In this document: positions 11,865 to 24,325 of the stretch, one piece after another
Layout: every line of letters starts with the position of its first letter
Numbering within the stretch: position 1 is the first letter of the stretch
Source: Callorhinus ursinus
Lineage: Eukaryota; Chordata; Mammalia; Carnivora; Otariidae
Assembly (NCBI RefSeq): GCF_003265705.1
Contig: NW_020312817.1
Location: 26,741,861-26,805,860 of the forward strand
DNA: 64,000 nucleotides
Reading direction: 5' to 3'
The notes under the pieces: model-generated
Told to the model about the DNA's origin: nothing
Seen by the model: the letters and a program-made list of their open reading frames with translations, nothing else
Database searches by the model: none
Translations under genes and position numbers: made by a program

Positions 11865-12884
11865 AAAAAATTAGTATAAAGAAAAAAGTATTTCACAGAA
11901 CTGTAACTGCCTAGAAGGGACTTGTTGATTCGCTTTAGTAAAGATACCTGGAATAGCAGCTGCAGTTGAAGTCACCTGATAGTTTATAATCCAGTTTTTC
12001 TTTAAGATCCTTTTACGTTTTGCGTAGGCCAAACAGGCCAGTTAAATGAAGGTGAGATAGTTTGAATTCCCCTGTATCTTTTAGGTCTCTTATAGTGGTG
12101 TTAATCTCAGAAATTTCCTCAGGAATGTGGTATTGCTCTGGTTTAGTAGGTTTGTAGAGAATGGAAATTCTAGGGGCTTCCACTTGGCCCTTTTTCCTTT
12201 AATAGTTCTTAAAGAGGACTAGAGAAACAATGTGGAAATTTTTCTGGTTGTCTGTTTTATATCTCTTCCAGTTACACTTTTGGGAACTGGACAAATAACT
12301 ACAAGATAGGTACAGGAATCCACAGAGCTCACGGAGATAACTTTGGGCCAAAACTCTATTAACCATTTGACCATCATAAGTCCCTACTTTCACTAGTGGA
12401 CCACAGTGATGTTTTACATCAGTTCAGTGCTACTTCTTTGTAAAGCCTGAAAGGTCACAATATTTTCCCTTTCCTAGTGGACAGTGACTCTAGTAGGGCG
12501 TGTCTGCAGGTACCCTTGGGGAATGTTTGGAGTACGATTTACAGTGTATGATGGGGCATTATTGTAGTGCCCTTTCTCAAGGGGATTCAGGCAAGGGGCT
12601 CTGGATTATGAATGGGTTAGTTCTAGGAACAAAATAAGAGGCTTTCATTTTTTGTCTCTATCGCTTTCTCTTTCTCTAGCAATTCAAGTTGTGTTTCTGT
12701 CCAAAAGTTTTTCTAGTTAGATGGATAAGTTATAATTTAGTAGGCTGCCTAGAATGTACTAGACAGAATGGAAATCATAGGGTGAGCAGGGGAGGATATA
12801 GAAATGAAATTATTTTATAGACTTTATTTCTCTAGAAGAATAATACTTAGCATCTTTGCTTTCTAACTTTTAAAATAATTTTAA

Positions 12885-13110
12885 TGTTAAATAATTGTAG
12901 TTAATATTTATTGAATGCTTACTGTATTAAACATTGTACCGTTTCTCACTTGAATTTTCATAAGAACATTGTGTGAGTAGGTATTCGTTTTTCCTCATAT
13001 TACAGAAGCGGGAGAATAAAATTAATTTGACCAGGGTCACATAGTTGATGGTAAAGGTGGTCTTGGAATCCAAGTCTGTGACGACAAGATCTGTGCTTTT
13101 CGTTACTCTG
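12885..13110 (-). repeat. MIR SINE fragment, minus
   Basis: 'atatttattgaatgcttact', 'ttttcataagaacattg' and 'ccagggtcacatagttgatgg' follow the antisense MIR core and tRNA head. Confidence 0.7.
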
Positions 13111-13539
13111 TGTATAGTGACAACAATAAAAACATAAGAGTCTGCTAAACTGAAGTAAATCCTCATATGCCTACGCATATGTACAGTATCACTACACTGT
13201 ACAAGTACATTCTTATGAACAGAGAGGTTTGAGTGCCTAGTTTGTGCTTAACATTGTAAATGTGGTGGAGGAATATGAAAAATAATGGATGATTTTTGTT
13301 ACCCTAAATTGTTGATGCATATGTAAGAAGATGTGCTACCGTCAGGTTCTAAGCTGTCTTTTTCTAATTGAGGTTTCATTTTTTTAAATAATTGTAAGTT
13401 CCTGCTTTAAATGATGAATTAATGGAGTAAACAAACTTGAGACTGATGAATAGTTCTTTATTTTATAATGTATAAGTTACAGTTTTGGTTTAAACTGTTG
13501 AGTACATTTTCCTTTGCTTACACTCCCAATTTATTTCAG

Positions 13540-13733
13540 TGGGCCACGGTTACATTTCATCTTCCTCATCATGTGTTGAAGTCCATTGCCAGTGCCATTG
13601 TGAATGAACTCAAGAAAATAAATCAAAATGTTGCTGCCTTACCTGTGGCATCCTCAGTGATGGACAGATTGTCTTACCTCTTACCTAGTGCTCGTCCAGA
13701 ACTTGGAGTGGGGCCAGGCCGTTCTGTGGACAG
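13540..13733 (+). CDS. BIRC6: BIRC6 exon 4
   Basis: The exon is 194 nt with acceptor 'ccaatttatttcag' and donor gtataa, and it ends with 2 bases (AG) of an Arg codon completed in exon 5. It encodes about residues 216-279, WATVTFHLPHHVLKS through RPELGVGPGRSVD, immediately N-terminal to the BIR fold. It follows a 7-kb intron that holds the ERV-L remnant. Confidence 0.95.
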
Positions 13734-14354
13734 GTATAAACCTTGCTTATAAAGAGATGTTACAGTGAAATTGAATTGATTAGGTTTTTGGATTAACCAA
13801 AAATAACAAAAATTTAATTATGATTCAAAACGTATTTCAAAGTATTTTGGAAAACCATTCAGATTCTTGTAAAAATAATGAAGTGAATTAGTACTTGAAG
13901 TGCTGTTAAACAATTTCTCTTGGTGCTTGGAAGGTATTTAAAGGGGTCATAAAACTGTTTTGAAAATTCCAGCTCCATACTTAGTAAATATTTGAGTCTA
14001 TGTAAAAATATAATTATTTAATAGGTAAGAATTATTTTGTCTTGATGAAATTTTGTGACCTTTGAGATGAATTTTTCATAAATTGAAAAGCTATGTCAGA
14101 ACCTATGTATAAGAGCCATATATTATTTCCTACTTAAAAAAGGAAAAGAGTTAAAAAATCAATTAGGGCAATTTTGAATTAAGATTTTTATGCTGCCTGC
14201 CCTGGATTTAAACAGTGTATTACAGAAATCATACCTCAACCATTATTTTCTTCAGTAGAGATTCGTTGAGGTGCTGCTTTGTATAAAACTTTGTAAAAAA
14301 GCCAATAGTAATATGTTCATTTAAAAAATGATTTGTTTGAAATAATATTAGATT

Positions 14355-14535
14355 CTTTTTTTTTTTAAGATTTTATTTATTCATTTAGAGAGAGAGAGCA
14401 TGAGCAGGGGGGAGAGGCAGAGGGAGAGGAAGAAGTAGAGACTCCCCATTGAGCTGGGGGCTCAATCCTAGGATCTGGAGATCATGACCTGAGCTGAAGG
14501 CGGATGCTTAACCATCTGAGCCACCCAGTCGACTC
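14355..14535 (-). mobile_element. CanSINE, minus
   Basis: T-run and (GA)n, head 'gagccacccagtcgactc'. Flanks 'attagattctt' and 'atcagattctt' are a diverged duplication. It lies in intron 4. Confidence 0.92.
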
Positions 14536-15596
14536 ATAACATCAGATTCTTACCAAAAGTATAAAATTTAGAAATGCTATAATGAAATATTAAATTTAGC
14601 AGTTTGGTAAGTTCACATTTGCCTTCCCATGTAGCATTTCACATTTTCACTAGATGTGAATTATAACTTCCTGTGCATTTTTTTAAAGTACATTTATAAA
14701 TAGTACATGCTGATGTTAGCAAAGCCCCTACTGAATATATTAACTTCTATTAAGTGTGGCTCTTACATTAGTTTGCGATCCTTACTAGCTTAGCTCTTGG
14801 TAAACTGAGACTTTTGCTTGATCAGTTGCCTATTTTTTGTTGTTTTTATGTAAATAACTTCTGTTGGTTGTGTTAACATTTGGGAAGGGTTTTTATATTC
14901 TGTAGTAACACTGCATTGTCTGTCTTTTGGGCAAATGTAGAGACTATCATTTTTAATTACCAGGTGATGTGGGGTGTGGTTATCATTAAAATATTCCTTA
15001 GAAGATGTCTGGAGAGGGGGGAAAATGTACCTGGAATAAGTATTTCTTTTCCTAGAGCTATGCCTATCTTGAGATTATAAAACAGCCTTTCAGAGCTATT
15101 TTCTTTGCAAATAGTAGCTGGGTTTCTAAAGAAATCTGTGCAATCTGTGGTGAATGTCTTATTTTAGGAAATTCACTCACTGGATAGGATATTGTGTTTC
15201 TGGAGGTATTTAAATGTTTCAAAATACTAATTTTGAGGTAGTCTGTGGTAATTGTTTCATTAAGAATGAATGTAGGAACTTATGAGGACGTTCATGAACT
15301 TAGGTCTGTTGGAGGTTTGAGTTAGGGTCTGTTAGATGCTATTGCTCTTTTGTTTGGTAATATAAGTAAGTGGGTGGTTTTCTTTCTGACAAAGATCCTG
15401 AAGACATCTATAGCATGTAAATGATAAGGCTTTTCTAATCCAACTTTGTTTTTTTCAAACCAGAACACAACAATGAGTTAAACCTAATAAGCTCACTAGC
15501 AATATTATAGGAAATTATGTACTAATTTAGGGAAGAATTTAGAGAAAAGTATTTTTCTGGTCTCACTGTGATGACCTTTACCACTTTTTTTTTTTT

Positions 15597-15616
15597 TCCT
15601 TCCTTCCTTCCTTCCT
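15597..15616 (+). repeat. CCTT tetranucleotide repeat
   Basis: A T-run followed by about five copies of CCTT/TTCC in intron 4. Confidence 0.9.
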
Positions 15617-15735
15617 GTTGTCATTTGCACTTTTGTGTTAAGAAGAGTAACCTTTGCTTACCAGTCCTTTCTTTCTCGAAGCCATTTGGACTTTTTCTGA
15701 ATTTGGTATCATTCTTTAAAATAATACTTCAGGTT

Positions 15736-15839
15736 GGGTGCCTGACTGGCTCGGTTGGTAGAGCATGCAGCTCTTGATCTTGGCGTCATAGCCCCACGTT
15801 GGGCATAGAGCTTACTTAAAAAAGTAAATTAAAAAAAAA
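15736..15839 (+). mobile_element. CanSINE (short type), plus
   Basis: 'gggtgcctgactggctcggt', 'gcagctcttgatcttgg' and a tail of 'aagtaaatt' plus A-run. This is the older short tRNA-like form. Confidence 0.87.
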
Positions 15840-16407
15840 TATTTTTTTTTTTAAAGCAACTCATTTAAAAAATACTCTAGGTTATAGGTTTACTCAGTGA
15901 GCTAATGTATTTTAATATGAAAACATGTATGAAGATTTTCTATTTTTATAATTCCCTGGAGAGTACAGCTTTCCTAGAAAAGGATTTCTCTGGAGAAAGA
16001 ACAGAAAGAAAACGGCTTTCTACTTAAAAAAAAATTAAGCTGGAAAATACTTTCTCGACATGGTTGAGATAAGACCACTTTGGTTGTGGTTTTATCCATT
16101 TATGCAAACTTGGGACATGAAAACATATGACTCTCTGTCTTTATGTCTCTAGATTTTGTGTTCTCTGCTTGGTAATTATGCAACATTTGTTAATTTAATC
16201 TACCCCTAAAATTATCAGTTCTAGCCATCAATCAGGTTTCTTTTTCCTTATAGTGTTTAAGGGAAATTCCTAAAAGCGATCATTTTTAGTTTAAAATACT
16301 ATTTGAACTCGGTCGTTAGACCATTCCCAGTTTTTGTTGATAATCCAGTAAAATTTTTCTTCAGTAGGATGCCTAATTTCGATTACATAAAGTATGTTTA
16401 CTTGTAG

Positions 16408-16519
16408 ATCGCTGATGTATAGTGAAGCTAACAGACGGGAGACATTTACCTCATGGCCTCATGTGGGCTATCGATGGGCACAGCCGGATCCCATGGCTCA
16501 AGCTGGATTTTACCATCAG
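16408..16519 (+). CDS. BIRC6: BIRC6 exon 5 (BIR domain, N-terminal half)
   Basis: The exon is 112 nt: 1 base finishes Arg280, then 37 codons follow and it ends in phase 0. It encodes SLMYSEANRRETFTSWPHVG onward to GFYHQ. The R-x-x-TF-x-x-WP pattern is the classic start of a BIR domain, and AQAGFYH is the segment leading to the zinc knuckle. Acceptor is cttgtag, donor gtaaaa. Confidence 0.96.
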
Positions 16520-18305
16520 GTAAAAAAGACTCAAAAAACATTTTTTCTTTTCAGCTTTTATAGTCTTCAGTAAAATCATCAGTATTTAATACTTTCTCAA
16601 AAACTTGCTTTATGCAACCTCACCGTGTGCTTGTGTGTATGCATTTGTGTGAGTTTTGTTTTATTCTTGTACCTTTGAATACTATTTCCTATATCATGTA
16701 TTGTGTACAAAAAGGAAAAAAAAAGTTGTTACAAGTCAGCTGAGTTAATGCTTCATAACTATTTTCTTCCAGAAGCCAGGCGGTATTCTTCAGATTTGCT
16801 TTTTGAAAAGTGTTCTCTTTGGATGTGTGTTCATTTTCACTTCTTGATTTCTGCATTCCTCACAGAATAGTAGATACTGAGGGTAATGCAACAAAAGTAA
16901 CACATTGCAGTTACTCTGGAAACTCTAATTTTGGTTGGGATATAAATTACCCACATACTTCTGTTTAACTGTAGAAACAGCATTGCAGGTGGTACAGTGC
17001 AACCTGAATATATACTTTGAAGAACTGATTAAGAAATTGCACAGAAAGAAGAATGATTAGTCAAGGAAAATGATTTATGTAGGAAAGAGGAAAGTGTACA
17101 GTATAGGGACTCGTGTGACAAAAAGACAAGAGTGGGACATTATAGAGAGGTTCACTGAGCTAAAGTAGAGGGAAGTTAAGAAAAATGACTTCAGATGGGC
17201 ATAATTACTAATTAAAGGAGACTTAAACTGTGTAGCGTAGAATGGCTTACCACTGCTAAAGAATCTAAGCAATTTAATACTTAAATGTCAGTTGACATAA
17301 AGCATGCTTACTTAATTTTAGAATTCAACTAAACTTTAAAATGCATTGAAGTAACTATTGTAAAAAGTCTGAAGAGTGATTATTCCTTAAGTTATCTTGA
17401 AGTGTTCAGAATATCTTAACTAAAATTAAATGAGAAATTCATTTGACTGTTTTACTCACAGTCTTTCAGATTTCCAGTTAAAGATAGATTAGTTTGGAGG
17501 CTGGCTAAATACTAGAATTACTGAAATTATTTTGTAACTTAAAGTTTGAACATGGACCATTTTTCCTGATAATTTGTCTTCATTGCTATTTGGTGTCATT
17601 TCCTAAAACAGTCTCTGTGAAGTGATGCCTTGGTATTTTTTCTGTTGAATTATTATTGTTCCTTGTACTCCATCTTTGCAAAGAGATCAAGTCACAGATT
17701 TTCTAGAATCTTCTGCCTGTGTTAAGGACCAATTATTCTTAATTTTAAAAAATATAAATGAATTTACATCTATATGCATAGTAGGTGCAAAGTAGAGTAA
17801 GTCCTCAAAAATATTAATTTTGTTTTCAGAGCTATATTTTAGTTCAGATTTTGATGTGTTATTTTATATATATGACATTTTGTCCTGTGTGATTTAAGAA
17901 TATTACGTGAATTAGGGTCACTAGTTTGCTTTTCCTTTTTACTTGGCCTTTCTTGTGTGGTTGTATGAAATTCATTTTTTAATAATAAAATATGTTATAC
18001 TCTATTTCCTTATATATTTAACTAGTTTTTCAGATACTTCAGTAATGCATTTAGAAGATGCTATTAGAGGTTGAGTATGAGTGTGCCTCCATGTTTGATT
18101 TAGTGCTCCTTTTTTGACGAAACACAGTTTTTCAAATAAAGTAGTAAATTTTTGAAGATTTGGGCATTCACTGTATTTTTGGAATCAATGTATAGGTGAA
18201 TTGTCTTTTCCTCTGTGCTTTTTACCTAAGATTATGAACGTTTTTGGAAGAGTTTTTATTAAAAGGTTATTTTAATATTAACCTTTTCTGTCTTTAAATT
18301 TGCAG

Positions 18306-18388
18306 CCTGCCTCATCTGGAGATGATAGAGCCATGTGTTTTACTTGTAGTGTATGTCTCGTTTGTTGGGAACCTACTGATGAACCTTG
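18306..18388 (+). CDS. BIRC6: BIRC6 exon 6 (BIR zinc-binding CxxC)
   Basis: The exon is 83 nt, 27 codons plus the TG of Trp345, with acceptor 'aaatttgcag' and a strong gtgagt donor. It contains the CFTC motif: the two zinc-binding cysteines are encoded at 18336-18338 and 18345-18347 (C328 and C331 in human). The exon then reads VCWEPTDEP, the BIR core whose acidic groove contacts IAP-binding motifs. Length 83 is not a multiple of 3, so skipping would shift the frame and destroy the domain. Confidence 0.97.
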
Positions 18389-18879
18389 GTGAGTTCTGAT
18401 TTTTCTGAATGTAATAGGCTAAGTTAATCCTGTAAGTAGGCTTCTAAATTTTCTGTTTTTCATATTCCTGCCTTTTTCCATCTGTATTTTTGCCTTTGTC
18501 CTAAGAGAATGAGATAGCATTGTCTCTGCTCTGTCACATCACTTGGCACATAGTGACTATGGTCTTTGACTTCCTAAAATCTACATGGGAGAAGTGCCAA
18601 AGAATAGATTTAGGCCCTGAACCGGAAGGCTATGATAAATAAGTTGATACAACGTGGTTAACTTCAGCAGTTTAATCTTGGTCAGTTGCAGGCAGCCTGC
18701 CAGTAGGGAATCCACAGAGCAGAGCCTTATGATTTTAATTTTTTTAACTTTGAAGTAATTTTAGGGAGTCTGTGGTAATTTTGAATTCTAATGGATGAAA
18801 GTTTAGAACTTGGTTCAACATTAGAGATCATGTATTGAAACCTAATTTTTACAAGTAACAGGCCTTATTAATAGAAATA

Positions 18880-19110
18880 GTAATAAGAGCAAATATTTAT
18901 ATAGTGCTACTTACCAGGTACCATCCTAAGTACCTTATATATTTTTAACTCATTTAATTCTCATATTAACCCTATGAAATAGGCATTACTATCTTCATTT
19001 TATAGGAGGGATAGGAATTATTATTATCCTATTGTAAATAAAGAAAATAAAATTGGCCAGAGGATATATGGCTAATTAGTGATGGAGCGAGGACTTGGTT
19101 TGTAGTAAAA
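18880..19110 (-). repeat. MIR SINE fragment, minus
   Basis: 'atttatatagtgctacttacc', 'aactcatttaattctcatat' and 'ccctatgaaatagg' match the MIR antisense core. Confidence 0.75.
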
Positions 19111-19789
19111 TTAGTTTGAGGTCTCCCAGTGTTAATCAGCTGATGTGAATGGGGTGAACTAGCTGAAGCCTATTGGAGTGTACATATGGATTCCAGCTTG
19201 CAGTGGGGTTTACTGTATGAAAAATTGAAGTTGCATCTATCTGTGGACCGAGACTTGAACATGTGCGGTTTCTAGTTTAGGTTAAGGTTCTGTTTGGAAC
19301 TCAGCCTTTTCCCCTAGAAACTATTTATATATATAGAAACCATTTTAACATGTATTTCTTAGTTTCTCAGGCTGAACCTCAGTTATTTCAGCCGTCCCTA
19401 AAAAATTATACCTTGACATTATAGAATGTAATTTTGTTCATAAATATTTTGGGGGGAGGAAATTGATTCACACACTCAGTTTGGGCTGTCAAAACCTATC
19501 TTTTCTTGACATGGTGAGGGAATCGAGGATTCTAGCTCTTCTTGCCCCGGATTCAGGATTCCTCAAATTTAAGCAATTGGTAGTATCTCCGAGGGCTTTG
19601 AGGACACAGTGTTCTACATGGATAGGAGGGTGCAGGATCAAAGGGAGGGGCAGCTGAGCCTCGGTACCTTCTGAGTCCGTGAGTGGGAGGAGGAGGACTT
19701 GCAGGTGACACTGGGACTCTCACGTTTTGATGGTGGGAGTTGATAGAGCTACTTTGGAGGGAGAGTGAAGTTTTTAAAAAACAATGAGC

Positions 19790-20290
19790 ACGCCCTGGCA
19801 ATTATCTGGCAATTCCACTTCTACTTATATACCTGAGAAAATTAATTCCTCTTGTATGCACAGAGGCACAGAGCGGATGGTAACTGCCTTGAAAAACTGG
19901 GATCATCGTAAATGTCTGTCAGGATGGAATAGCCAAATAAAATGTGGTACGCTCACATAATCGACCATTGTCCAACAGTGAAAAGGAATCGATAGTTTGC
20001 TCTCTATTCTTCACCATCAGTAACTTTTAGTTATGTTATTGGGTCAAGAAGTTTATTGTAGGATGATTCATACAGTAGTACTTTTATTTAAAATGAAAGT
20101 TTTCTTACACGTACAGATATATGAAAACATAAAAATATTTTAGAAGTATACCACTTAAATTCATAAAAGAGGTTATTTGGAGGTGGGAAAAGAGATTACT
20201 GGGATTGGATATTGTAATTGAGTGGTATTTAGCTTTATTTTATATGGTTAGGTGTCACTTGTATAAATATCATTTTAATTAAAAAGTTAA
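19790..20290 (+). repeat. Old L1 3'-end fragment, plus
   Basis: 'ggcaattccacttctactta', 'aatagccaaataaaatgtgg' and 'cataaaagaggttatttgg' are sense-strand L1M-type ORF2 end and 3' UTR. It is strongly decayed. Confidence 0.65.
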
Positions 20291-20688
20291 AACTCAGGGA
20301 AGAAAGAAGGATGGAAAGAGGAAAATACCGTAGGATTTAGTTGGGAAGGGAATCCAGTCAAAATATGTGCTTGGGGATGTCATGTAAAAGCAATTATGTA
20401 AGACATCTGCATGTTGCAAATTGTCCAGGTTTTACATATGGATATAGGTAAGTCACAGGTGCCTTGTAAAAAGAAATATGTACACCCTAAGGAATGGCAT
20501 ATTTTATAAGTATAGTTTTCCTTTCTTTGCCGTGGAAATACAAAAAAAAAAAAAAAAGTTCTTTTTTGGTAGCAGCATCCTGACATTTCAGATAGTGCCT
20601 TGTAATTACAGCTAGTGAGAGTAAAAAAAAAAAAAAAAGAATAACCAGAAAGAAAGAAAGTAGTCACAAAGGTGGAGACATAATTTTT

Positions 20689-20833
20689 TTTAAATTTAAT
20701 TTTATTATGTTATGTTAATCACCATACATTACATCATTAGTTTTTGATGTAGTGTTCCATGATTCGTTGTTTGCGTATAACACCCAGTGCTCCATTCCAT
20801 ACATGCCCTCTTTAACACCCATCACCAGGCTAA
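20689..20833 (-). mobile_element. Severely 5'-truncated antisense L1
   Basis: Only 145 bp of carnivore L1 3' UTR ('atgttatgttaatcaccata', 'aacacccagtgctcc'). Exact 15-bp duplication ggagacataattttt at 20674-20688 and 20834-20848 proves a separate insertion. Confidence 0.93.
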
Positions 20834-21269
20834 GGAGACATAATTTTTAAGTGTTAAAGTTGATCCTGCTTTCAATATTTGAGAAGATTTTTAAAGTCAT
20901 TATATTAGTCTTGAGAATACCTAGTGTTGTATTTTTATTAAACATGTTAGAGTTTTCTCAGTAAACAAATTTAACGTTTCTTTTTGCTCATTAATCATTT
21001 ATGTGAAAGAAATAATGTACAGTCTATGAATATTATCTTTCTATGTTCCTTTGGAAAGAGACTTTGTTTAGAAGTTATTTATCTGGTCTGGTCCTGTAGT
21101 GAATGTATAAGATGTATTTCTGTGTTCTTAATATAGGTCATTTTATCTATACTCTATAGATCTTTTTGCTTTCAGATCTTTACTAAAAAGTTTTTTGTGA
21201 TACGAATGACATTTGAGTTTTTATTATATGTCATTTACACTTGTGGCCACTGATAAATACAGATATGCA

Positions 21270-21528
21270 TATAATTATAAATAATTAATTTTAAAAATAG
21301 CTGTATAGAGATATCTTTGACATGTAAAAATTGTATATATTTAAGGTGTACAACTTGATGTTTTGGTATATATGAAAGACCACCACAATCAAGCTAATTA
21401 ATATATCCATCACCTGTACACAGTTACCATTTTGTGTGTGTACATGTGTTAAGATCTAATTTAAGACATAACTTCTCAAATTTCAGGTATATAATAAAAT
21501 ATTATTAGCTGTTGTCACCATGCTGTAC
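21270..21528 (-). repeat. Old L1M 3' UTR fragment, minus
   Basis: 'aaggtgtacaacttgatg', 'accacaatcaagctaatta', 'atatccatcacc' and 'gtcaccatgctgtac' are the antisense of L1M/L1MB 3' ends. A CanSINE inserted at its end. Confidence 0.75.
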
Positions 21529-21544
21529 CTTTATGGAGAATTTT

Positions 21545-21754
21545 TTTTTAATTTTTATTTTTTAAAGATTTTATTTATTTGTTCGACAGAGAGAGAGACG
21601 TCGAGAGAGGGAACACAAGCAGGGGGAGTGGGAGAGAGTGAAGCAGGCTTCCCACTGAGCAGGGAGCCCGATGTGGGGCTCGATCCCAGGACCCTGGGAT
21701 CATAACCTGAGCCGAAGGCAGACGCTTAACCGACTGAGCCACCCAGGCGCCCCC
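21545..21754 (-). mobile_element. CanSINE, minus, young
   Basis: Exact 16-bp duplication ctttatggagaatttt at 21529-21544 and 21755-21770. Body is near consensus. It lies about 380 bp upstream of exon 7. Confidence 0.96.
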
Positions 21755-22133
21755 CTTTATGGAGAATTTTAAACTGAAACAAAATAGTGACTTATTTACA
21801 GTTGTAGGAAACAGTGTGAGGAAATACCAGACTTTAAACAATTTTATCAGTATGTGAATATAGTGTAAATTATACTATAGCATTTTTATTTAATCAGAGA
21901 CTGATTTTATGTGTAAACCATTAAAGGGAATAAAAATCTGCTACTACAGTGAGTGGTTGAATATGTTAGAGTGATCTTGGTAAGATTGAATGAAGTAGCA
22001 TTTGAGTCTTTTTAATAAATCATACTTTGATTGTGTTTTAAAAAAGAAAAGATGATCCTGGAGTTCTGTTTTAATCTACAGACTTGACAGCTTTGTTGTT
22101 CAGTAAACTTTTCCTTCCTTAATCTATATAAAG

Positions 22134-22356
22134 GTCTGAACACGAGAGACACTCCCCAAACTGCCCGTTTGTGAAAGGTGAGCACACACAGAATGTGCCG
22201 TTGTCTGTCACTCTCGCAACAAGTCCTGCACAGTTTCCCTGTACTGATGGAACTGACAGAATAGCTTGCTTTGGGTCGGGAAGCTGCCCTCATTTTCTTG
22301 CTGCTGCAACAAAACGAGGAAAGATCTGCATATGGGATGTTTCCAAACTTATGAAG
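22134..22356 (+). CDS. BIRC6: BIRC6 exon 7 (BIR end, WD-like blade)
   Basis: The exon is 223 nt: 1 base finishes Trp345, then 74 codons, phase 0 at the end. It opens SEHERHSPNCPFV, giving the zinc-ligand His (22141-22143) and Cys (22162-22164) in H-x6-C spacing, which closes the BIR domain. It then returns to propeller sequence and ends with KRGKICIWDVSKLMK, a recognisable WD-repeat blade end. The acceptor is ataaag and the donor gtatgt. Only a 79-bp intron separates it from exon 8. Confidence 0.97.
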
Positions 22357-22435
22357 GTATGTTTTAATTTTGAAGTAACAGATTAGTAATTGAGCAAAAA
22401 AATCAGTCTTAAACGTAGGCTTTTCATTTGTTTAG

Positions 22436-22596
22436 GTGCACTTGAAGTTTGAAATTAATGCATATGATCCAGCAATTGTACAACAGCTTATTCTGTCGGG
22501 AGAACCAAGCTCAGCAGTTGAATCAAGGAGACCAACTTTGGCGTGGCTGGAGGACTCCTCTAGCTGCTCAGACATACCAAAATTGGAAGGAGATAG
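22436..22596 (+). CDS. BIRC6: BIRC6 exon 8
   Basis: The exon is 161 nt, 53 codons plus 2 bases of Ser473, with acceptor 'atttgtttag' and donor gtatgt. It encodes VHLKFEINAYDPAIVQQLIL through SCSDIPKLEGD. This is the end of a propeller strand followed by a Ser-rich linker. Confidence 0.95.
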
Positions 22597-23560
22597 GTAT
22601 GTGAATTTTTTTTAGTGGCATTTATAAAAGTTATGTGTTTTCCTAAATTTTATATTTTCTTAATTCTAATTAAAGGGGCAGAAAAAATTATTAGTTCAAG
22701 AGAGTAGAGAACAAACATTTAGTTATAATATCTGAAGGAACTGTGTGATACTTGAGAAAAATTTTCATTCAGAAATGCCATCGTCTGTAACATGTACTTT
22801 ATTTTCTGTCTCAATCTGTGCCAGTTAGAAATAATTGCTGCACTGAAAAATAAAGTCTAAGTAATGAAACAGAATCCTTGGATTAAACTTATTTTACCTT
22901 TTTCTAAATCTTTTCCTAGTGCAGTTGAACCAAATGATTTTGGTTTCCACTTGTTTTCATTAGCACCTCAAATTGTACAAGTGCTAATGAATAGTGAAAT
23001 AACCCGTGGCTAGGCAAGATGACCTGATTATTTAAAATAGTTTATCAGTAGTCAGCAATGAGTTGAGGCATGATAATTATTGCTGTAGAGACATTTTGGT
23101 AAAATTGTTGTGTTGGATTCTTTTCCTTTCAGCTTTTCTGACAGTCTTGATTTCTGTAGCTGTATTTGATCTGTGTGGGGGCTGGAGAGTCAAAGTATAA
23201 TTCTATTTTACCCACTTGTCTCCCAAGACACTGCAGTTTTAACTCTGAACTGGGCTAGGATTATAGAGCAACACATGCAGTATTCTCAGGCAGACAGAAT
23301 GAAGGGTTCCAAAAACCACTCAACCTGTCTTAGGCAGTAGAAGCTACTCCCTTTTAAGATTCTGAATGTAGCAGTGTGAAATGGAGCCTATAATTGTGAT
23401 CAAATGTCCTGATGCTGAGGCGATCTGTCATTTCACTTGCAGGGGCTTCTTATGTTACTAATACGTGATAGACATACCACAGTCAGTGTGATTTAACAAT
23501 ATTTTACTTCACAGTCCCTTTGGTGGCATGTACTTTCATTAAGAACTAACATAAAACTTA

Positions 23561-23762
23561 GGGCGCCTGGGTGGCTCAGTCGTTAAGTGTCTGCCTTCGG
23601 CTCAGGTCATGATCCCAGGGTCCTGGGATCGAGCCCCGCATCGGGTTCCCTGCTCCACTGGAGGCCTGCTTCTCCCTCTCTCACTCCCTCTGCTTGTGTT
23701 CCCTCTCTCGCTGTGTCTCTCTCTGTCAAGTGGATAAGTAAAATCTTTAAAACAACAACAAC
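23561..23762 (+). mobile_element. CanSINE, plus, young
   Basis: Duplication aactaacataaaactta at 23544-23560 and again with one change at 23763-23779. Tail contains (AAC)n. Confidence 0.96.
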
Positions 23763-24141
23763 AACTAACGTAAAACTTAATTAGTGCAAATTGTTTCATT
23801 AATGGAATTAATGGAAAATTCACAGTATAGTAGTTGGGAAGGTTACCTCTGTCTAGTCTTTCTTTGTAATAAGATGAATAAATTATGGGTAGGTAAATGA
23901 ACGTGGCCTGAGCTCTGAAACAGACTGAATTAAAGCTTCATGGCTGTTCTCAGTTTTTACGAATCTGTGTGAATAAATTCCCAGCTTGATGGAAAAGCAG
24001 GTGGCCTGTTGTCTGACTTTTGGCCACATTTGTCAATAGGACTAGAAAGTTAAGTGTGCTTGAACTCTGTGGTTTTCTTAGAAGTTAGTGAAAAATTAAT
24101 AGAAGATAATGAAATTGGTATGTGCTTCTGAACACTGATTT

Positions 24142-24325
24142 AATTAAATTTATTTTTTTAAAGATTTATTTATTTATTTTAGAGAGAGAGCACAAACGGG
24201 AGGAGTAGAGGGAGAGGTAGAGAGAATCTGAAATGACTCTGCTGAGTGTGGAGCCCCATCCTGAGATCACGACCTGAGATGAAACCAAGAGTTGGCGCTT
24301 AACTGACTGCGCCACCCAGGTGCCC
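24142..24325 (-). mobile_element. CanSINE, minus
   Basis: Exact 14-bp duplication ctgaacactgattt at 24128-24141 and 24326-24339. Confidence 0.94.

Larger units (their letters stand above)
8380..12800 (-). mobile_element. Decayed ERV-L gag-pol remnant, antisense
   Basis: Read on the minus strand, the segments at about 10150-10500 (RNase H), 9600-10060 and 9180-9330 (integrase and pol end) resemble mammalian ERV-L pol DNA. The gag-like part lies upstream at about 11000-12600, so gag then pol runs right to left. Several short antisense ORFs survive (for example 11341-11550 and 12199-12393), but stops and frameshifts interrupt every frame. SINEs interrupt it at 8905, 10697 and 11673. No clear LTR pair was recognised. 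The assignment rests on memory of HERV-L; gag is less certain than pol. Confidence 0.7.
6523..13539 (+). other. BIRC6 intron 3
   Basis: Holds an old repeat (7115-7480), the ERV-L remnant, three SINEs and a MIR. The segment 7650-8350 has repeat-like texture but was not identified. Confidence 0.85.
13734..18305 (+). other. BIRC6 introns 4 and 5 (around exon 5)
   Basis: Intron 4 (13734-16407) carries two SINEs and a CCTT tract. Intron 5 (16520-18305) shows nothing recognisable; its minus-strand ORF at 17075-17272 has no coding signature. Confidence 0.85.
18389..22133 (+). other. BIRC6 intron 6
   Basis: Contains a MIR, an old L1 end, a 145-bp L1 insertion, an L1M fragment and one SINE. Two A-runs near 20541 and 20623 are unexplained. 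Confidence 0.85.
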
